Positions 59,713-64,000 of a stretch of 64,000 nt of DNA are shown here, in pieces (the first letter of the stretch is position 1; the number at the start of each line of letters is the position of its first letter). Below the pieces are notes generated by a model. The model did not search any database. It saw nothing but the letters and a program-made list of their open reading frames with translations, and was not told the origin of the DNA. The DNA comes from an uncultured Rhizobiaceae group bacterium. Its GTDB lineage: Bacteria > Pseudomonadota > Alphaproteobacteria > Rhizobiales > Rhizobiaceae. The stretch spans positions 1-64,000 of the forward strand of contig CALHBJ010000005.1 in NCBI GenBank assembly GCA_937930845.1. Direction: 5' to 3'. Made by a program: the position numbers and the translations under genes.

Positions 59713-59822
59713 CCCAAGGTGTCACATTGAAAGCCGGGACTGAATATCTAGTGATGAAAACAATAGCCGTTGTCTGTGAATTTGTTTTACTGCTTCCAAA
59801 CCAGGTGCTGCTATAGAGAGTT

Positions 59823-60269
59823 ATGCCAACTATAGATAAATTACGAATTTTTGCGATTTCCATCATAATGTTGGGTTTTCTCGCCGGAATTATTTTTTGG
59901 TGGATGGGCTCTGAAGATCGATATCATCAAGGAATTATTGAATCAGGAGGATATAACCCAATTCAAAAATTCGAACATGTTTGGAGCAACTATCAATCGG
60001 CGGGCTTCGATTTTTCAACGGCAGTATGTATTGAACTAACTGATCTAAATAGCACGAAAATTTGGACGCCCTTTGATTCTTGGTCGGATGGGCAAATAGA
60101 AATAATGCGGTTGGCGAGAAGTTTTAACTCCGATCGCGGTTGTGTTGGCTCTAAACCGTCTCTTTTGATTTTGGAAGCTGGTTGGCACAACTCCACCCCA
60201 TATTCATGGGAATTATTTCTCTTGGATGTACCGACTAAAAGACTACTATTGTTGGCAGGAACACTTTGA
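59823..60269 (+). CDS. Membrane-anchored unknown protein in the AT-rich island
   Basis: A 148-residue protein with one N-terminal membrane helix (about 7-29, ISIIMLGFLAGIIFWWMG) and an exported or cytoplasmic domain with two cysteines and several Trp/Tyr. No domain is recognised. The AT-rich composition matches its neighbour, and the two are likely to have arrived together. A tRNA or integrase is not seen. Confidence 0.65.
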   Translation: MPTIDKLRIFAISIIMLGFLAGIIFWWMGSEDRYHQGIIESGGYNPIQKFEHVWSNYQSAGFDFSTAVCIELTDLNSTKIWTPFDSWSDGQIEIMRLARSFNSDRGCVGSKPSLLILEAGWHNSTPYSWELFLLDVPTKRLLLLAGTL

Positions 60270-60382
60270 TGTGGGCGTTCCGGCAACTTTGACTTTTGTA
60301 AAAAGGTTCCTATTCACGACATCTACCTAATGTCTCAAATGTCCCCACAACGGACTACCCGTATATTTCACCGCCTCCACAA

Positions 60383-60416
60383 AAAAGCCCCGCTTCTGCG
60401 GGGCTTTTCGTTTTTG
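60383..60416. terminator. Intrinsic terminator, works for the TRAP operon (and perhaps both ways)
   Basis: AAAAAAGCCCCGC, loop TTCT, GCGGGGCTTTT then TTTTT forms a 7-bp GC stem with A and T runs on each side. It lies 20-50 bases after the DctP stop on the minus strand and after the island on the plus strand, so it may end transcripts from both sides. Confidence 0.85.
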
Positions 60417-60434
60417 TCGTTTTGGCCGGTGACC

Positions 60435-61502
60435 TTAGTTCAGGTCTTTGGCATTGGCCGCGCTGATTTCTGCTTCCGCTGCTGCAACCGCAGTGGTCAG
60501 AGCTTCGAATACTTCCGGGCCACCTTTGACGTTTGATTTGAACCAGTCATAGACAGGTGAAGCAGCTTCTTTGAAGGCTGCTTTTTCGGCAGGCGTTGGT
60601 ACATAAAGATCGCCGCCACCGGCAACGAAATCTTCATATGCCTTGATCGACTTACGCTTTGGCGATGCGAATGTGGCCTGCTGCAGGGCGGAGAAACCGT
60701 CCACAACAACCTGGCGCATATCCTCTGGCATGCCTTTGAACTTGTCGTTGTTCATCCACCACAATGCGCCCATATAGGCATGCCCATCGAGGGTGACATA
60801 TTTCAGGCCCGCATCCGGGAACTTCATGCCCATGATGTCGGTAATGCCATTTTTGGAACCTTCCACAACACCCGTTTGAAACGAGGTGAACAGTTCAGGC
60901 CACGGGATTGGCGTGGGCGCAGCACCCAGTGCTTTCACCAGTTCCTGGGGCAGGTCGGCAACAACGGTGCGGATTTTCAGACCGTTCATATCCTTTGGCA
61001 TCTGAACACGGCGTTTTGTATTGGCAAAATTGCGCCAACCACCCGTATTGCCCACGGTCATCAGACGAATTTTACCGCCAGAATCCTTCAGCGCCATGTC
61101 GCGCACAGTGCGGGTAAAGTCGCCCGACAATACATTTTCCGCGATCCGGTCATTGGCCATCAGATAGGGCAGATCAAGAACCTGAACATAAGGGAACGCA
61201 CCTGCGGCACCGCCAGATGTGGAGATGTAGACATCGATGGACCCGTCCGCGACGCCCTGAAGGCACTCAGCGCCCTTGGAGCACAACTGCGTACCGATGA
61301 ACAATTCAACCGCGATTTTGCCGTTTGATGCGGCTTCCACATAGTTCTTGAAAACAACCAGACCATCATAGTCTTCATCATTCTCGTTCGAATTCGCCGT
61401 TGCGCGAATGGTGTAATCGGCAGCCATGGCAGCAAAAGTGCCACCAATGGAAAGCGTCGCGGTCATGGCCGCAATGCTCGCCTTTTTCAAAATTGGGTTC
61501 AT
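60435..61502 (-). CDS. TRAP transporter solute-binding protein (DctP family)
   Basis: A 355-residue protein with a cleavable signal (cut near AMAADY). The TRAP pattern is seen in AASNGKIAVELFIGTQLCSK, SIDVYISTSGGAAGAFPYVQ VLDLPYL, and MNGLKIRTVVADLPQELVKA then LGAAPTPIPWPELFTSFQTG VVEGSKN. It binds a carboxylate or similar solute in the periplasm and hands it to the DctQM permease. The substrate cannot be told from the sequence. Terminator follows. Confidence 0.94.
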   Translation of the reverse strand: MNPILKKASIAAMTATLSIGGTFAAMAADYTIRATANSNENDEDYDGLVVFKNYVEAASNGKIAVELFIGTQLCSKGAECLQGVADGSIDVYISTSGGAAGAFPYVQVLDLPYLMANDRIAENVLSGDFTRTVRDMALKDSGGKIRLMTVGNTGGWRNFANTKRRVQMPKDMNGLKIRTVVADLPQELVKALGAAPTPIPWPELFTSFQTGVVEGSKNGITDIMGMKFPDAGLKYVTLDGHAYMGALWWMNNDKFKGMPEDMRQVVVDGFSALQQATFASPKRKSIKAYEDFVAGGGDLYVPTPAEKAAFKEAASPVYDWFKSNVKGGPEVFEALTTAVAAAEAEISAANAKDLN

Positions 61503-61598
61503 TTGGATTTCCTCCGGGTTGTGGATGCTTTTTTTACAGACATCCTTGGGTAGATCGTATCACCGACTTTGCGCCGGTCAACGAATGGTTAAAGACGT

Positions 61599-63125
61599 TT
61601 AGAACAGTCCCCTCAAAATGGGTCCAAGCAGGTCCACATCTTTCACGAAGCCAAGCCATGAGGGGATGCCCAATGAGATGAAGGGGAAGTAAGTGATGAG
61701 AAAAATCACAAACACTTCCACGGCCAGAAACGGCAGGATCGCGCGGGAAATTGTCTCAACTTTTACCCCCGACACCGATGAGGCCACGAACAGCACAAGC
61801 CCCATGGGCGGCGTTGCCAATCCGACAGTCAAATTGACCGACATGATCATGGCAAAATGAACCGGGTGAATGCCCATGTTGATGAAGATGGGCGCAAGTA
61901 TGGGACCAAGAATGATGATCGCCGGGCCCGCATCCAAAAACATGCCCACAATGAACAACAGGATATTGATCAACAAGAGCAGCATCAGCGGATCAGACGT
62001 GAGTGTGAGGATCCAACTGGCCAGACTTTCCGCCGCATGGGACAGGCTGACAACTGTTTTGAACGCCATCGCCGCCCCCACCAACAACAGCACGACAGCC
62101 GATGTGATGGAGGATTTGATCAGCACCGAGGGCAGTTCGGACAGTTTCATGGTGCCCAGCACGAAAAGTCCAAGCAGTGCCGCGTAGGCAACCGCCAGCG
62201 CTGATGCCTCTGTAGGTGTGGCAACTCCGCCCAGAATACCGCCCAAAATAATGACCGGGGTCAGTAAAGGTAGAACCGCACGTTTTGCGACAATTCTGAA
62301 CGGCTCGCTCATCAACCGCCGCTGCAGGAAAAACAGGGCTTCGGTGATGGCCAGAGCGCCAGCGAAATAACCGCTAAACTGACCCCAGCTTTCCACACTG
62401 CCCGCGCCAGCAAGGCGGGTAACCAGCGGATATAGCACGCCAGCAACCAACAATCGCGCAATAACACGCGCAGCAATATTTTCACCCATGGAGATTGAAA
62501 CATCGTCATGCACAACCCGGCTGGCGGGCGGATAATCATAATGATTGGCCATCACCCGGGTGACGATCATCAACCCAAGTCCTACCAGAAATCCCGGTAT
62601 GATGCCGCCAGCGAACAGGGCCGCCACGGAAACTTCCATCACATAGGCATAGATGATCATGATGCCGGAAGGCGGAATGATCGGGCCGATCACAGACGAT
62701 GCAGCCGTAATTGCGGCGGCAAATCTGCGCGTATAGCCTTCCTTTTCCATGGCCGGAATGAGCATGGACCCCAGTGCGGATGTATCAGCAACCGCAGACC
62801 CCGACATGCCCGCAAACAACATGGAGGAAAGAATGTTCACCTGTGCCAAACCACCGCGCACCGAACCGATGATTGCCTGAGAGAAACTGACGAGGCGTTC
62901 GGTAATTCCGCCGCGGTTCATCAATTCGCCAGCCAGCATAAAAAACGGAATGGCCAGCAAAACACCATTATCAATACCATTGAAGATATTGCGATACATT
63001 AGCGCGATGTCGCGCTCCTGGCCGTTGAAATAGAGCAACAGACCAGGTGCCGCCAACATGGCAAAAAAGACCGGCACACCGATCAGCAACATCAGCAAGA
63101 ATAGGGGAAGGAACCACACAAGCAT
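61599..63125 (-). CDS. TRAP transporter large permease (DctM family)
   Basis: A 508-residue membrane protein with about 12-13 hydrophobic helices. Family segments include FFMLAGELMNRGGITERLVS, LFAGMSGSAVADTSALGSML and IPAMEKEGYTRRFAAAITAA. It is longer than the common 425-440 residues, with an extra region between about 205 and 300. It imports the solute with Na+ or H+. Starts three bases after DctQ. Confidence 0.94.
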   Translation of the reverse strand: MLVWFLPLFLLMLLIGVPVFFAMLAAPGLLLYFNGQERDIALMYRNIFNGIDNGVLLAIPFFMLAGELMNRGGITERLVSFSQAIIGSVRGGLAQVNILSSMLFAGMSGSAVADTSALGSMLIPAMEKEGYTRRFAAAITAASSVIGPIIPPSGIMIIYAYVMEVSVAALFAGGIIPGFLVGLGLMIVTRVMANHYDYPPASRVVHDDVSISMGENIAARVIARLLVAGVLYPLVTRLAGAGSVESWGQFSGYFAGALAITEALFFLQRRLMSEPFRIVAKRAVLPLLTPVIILGGILGGVATPTEASALAVAYAALLGLFVLGTMKLSELPSVLIKSSITSAVVLLLVGAAMAFKTVVSLSHAAESLASWILTLTSDPLMLLLLINILLFIVGMFLDAGPAIIILGPILAPIFINMGIHPVHFAMIMSVNLTVGLATPPMGLVLFVASSVSGVKVETISRAILPFLAVEVFVIFLITYFPFISLGIPSWLGFVKDVDLLGPILRGLF

Positions 63126-63128
63126 CGA

Positions 63129-63731
63129 TTAGCTCCCAACCATGCTGGCGGGCATTGGCGGATTGGGAAAGCTTTCATCCCCCCAAACCAGCCGCCCGAT
63201 CAGGCGTAAAATCAGTTCAGCAGAAACAGCAATTAACAAGGCCAGCAACACACTCATCGCCAGGTAAATATAGGCCGTGCGAAACTGGATTTCGGTGCCG
63301 AGCAATTGATTGATTCCAGAATCCTGCAGCAATCTGTTGAGGCCGGAGGAATCAAACAACAGGGGGGCGGAATAATGGTCCCATGCCTGTCCCAGCATGA
63401 CAAACAACACCGCCAGTGACAGCACCATGATTGCCAATATGAGACCAAGCCGTGCGCGACGCGGCAACATGTCGGGAAACATGTCGATGGAAACGAAACC
63501 GGCATGGCGATAGGCCGAAGGAGCAACCAGCGCCATCATCCAGATCATCAACGCGCGCGCGGCCTCTTCCGGCCAGGGCAGCGCGTTGTTGAGCACGTAG
63601 CGGTAGAATATCTGCAATAGAACAGCCAACACCATGAAACCCATGGCGACACAGCCCACGCCCCTGCAAAATGTCAGCACACTGTGGTTGATGCGGCCCA
63701 GGACCGTGACAACCCCTTGCAATCCTCCCAA
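63129..63731 (-). CDS. TRAP transporter small permease (DctQ family)
   Basis: A protein of about 200 residues with four hydrophobic helices. The DctQ pattern is YRYVLNNALPWPEEAARALM then IWMMALVAPSAYRHAGFVSI. The TTG at 63731 has GGAGGAG seven bases upstream; the GTG at 63776 is the alternative. Coupled to DctM; DctP follows. Confidence 0.88.
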   Translation of the reverse strand: MGGLQGVVTVLGRINHSVLTFCRGVGCVAMGFMVLAVLLQIFYRYVLNNALPWPEEAARALMIWMMALVAPSAYRHAGFVSIDMFPDMLPRRARLGLILAIMVLSLAVLFVMLGQAWDHYSAPLLFDSSGLNRLLQDSGINQLLGTEIQFRTAYIYLAMSVLLALLIAVSAELILRLIGRLVWGDESFPNPPMPASMVGS

Positions 63732-63793
63732 TTCAGTCTCCTCCCAAAGACACGTTGCGGTATTTCTTTCGACCACCCGATGGGACCGGTCGT

Positions 63794-64000
63794 TTAGCCG
63801 CCCGATTGAAAATTGCCGAATTCTCCCTTGGCAAAAATCAGCGGCTTTCCCTCTTCATAAACAAAATTGGATACCTGCCCCACAATGATGACATGATCAC
63901 CGGCCTCATGACAGGCCGCCTGTACACAATCGAAACGGGCCAACGCACCGGCGATAAGCGGCACACCATGGTCATCAAAACGCCAGTCACAATGGCCAAA
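63794..64000 (-). CDS. Flavin reductase-like protein, C-terminal fragment (cut by window edge)
   Basis: The last 68 codons of a gene that continues beyond the right edge. FGHCDWRFDDHGVPLIAGAL ARFDCVQAACHEAGDHVIIV GQVSNFVYEEGKPLIFAKGE matches the C-terminal half of flavin reductase-like (HpaC/FMN-binding split barrel) proteins, where GDHVIIVGQV is typical. These supply reduced flavin to two-component monooxygenases. It is upstream of the TRAP genes on the same strand and may be functionally linked. Confidence 0.8.
   Translation of the reverse strand, partial: FGHCDWRFDDHGVPLIAGALARFDCVQAACHEAGDHVIIVGQVSNFVYEEGKPLIFAKGEFGNFQSGG

Noticed and set aside
1-64000. CRISPR arrays, tRNA or rRNA genes, insertion sequences
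   Set aside because: No regularly spaced repeats, no cloverleaf-like or rRNA-like segments and no IS transposase were recognised; the only transposase is the MuA-type enzyme of the prophage.

Overview
The window is alphaproteobacterial chromosome (moderate GC, host proteins typical of marine or Hyphomicrobiales/Rhodobacterales-like Alphaproteobacteria; genus not determinable) carrying most of an integrated Mu-type transposable prophage. No rRNA, tRNA, CRISPR array or insertion sequence was found.

Region 1 (1 to about 28396) is the prophage, in reverse orientation: the repressor/transposase end lies at about 28.4 kb and the other end is beyond the left edge. Reading leftward: S24-type repressor (+ strand), ner-like regulator, a ParB-like protein, several small coupled genes, a zinc-ribbon winged-helix protein, MuA-like transposase, MuB-like ATPase, Gam, GemA/gp16, DUF3310 and TSCPD-like proteins, a Mor/C-type activator, a lysis cassette (endolysin, holin candidate, overlapping Rz/Rz1, a 35-residue membrane peptide), Mu-type packaging and head genes (gp27, gp28, gp29, gpF, protease I, decoration protein, gpT, gp35-37, gpG). 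The tail block then follows P2-type order (V, W, J, I, fibre). Mu-style sheath, tube and tape-measure genes are not between gp37 and V, so they should lie left of the window. Almost every gene overlaps its neighbour by 1-8 bases. Two late transcription units start at a shared palindrome, GGTGAC-N4-GTCACC, followed 24 bases later by a -10-like hexamer, at the positions of Mu's Plys and PI promoters. Two repressor operators and a leader terminator lie in the early control region.

Region 2 (28.4-38.6 kb) holds a Rieske oxygenase, thymidine kinase, an EAL phosphodiesterase with a degenerate GGDEF, a cytochrome b561 fused to an ethylbenzene-dehydrogenase-type haem domain, a ferredoxin/FAD reductase, a PstS-like binding protein coupled to a HAMP sensor without an output domain, and a DUF971 protein. 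The promoters of the EAL gene, the b561 gene and the binding-protein operon share GTTGCA/TGCAAC repeats, which suggests a co-regulated redox/signalling unit.

Region 3 (38.6-52.3 kb) is central carbon metabolism: glycerate 2-kinase, glutaryl-CoA dehydrogenase, an HD hydrolase, a cysteine-cluster protein, a quinone oxidoreductase, propionyl-CoA carboxylase alpha, an MsrQ-like membrane protein, a TolA/SH3-like envelope protein, methylmalonyl-CoA mutase and an IalB-like protein. Carboxylase and mutase imply a propionyl-CoA to succinyl-CoA route.

Region 4 (52.4-64 kb) has a TetR regulator with a clear operator-promoter coupled to a flavin amine oxidase, a DM13/DUF3179 pair, MoaA, a dihaem cytochrome c peroxidase divergent from a Sel1-repeat protein, a small AT-rich island with two exported or anchored unknowns, and a TRAP transporter (DctP, DctM, DctQ) followed by a truncated flavin reductase at the right edge.
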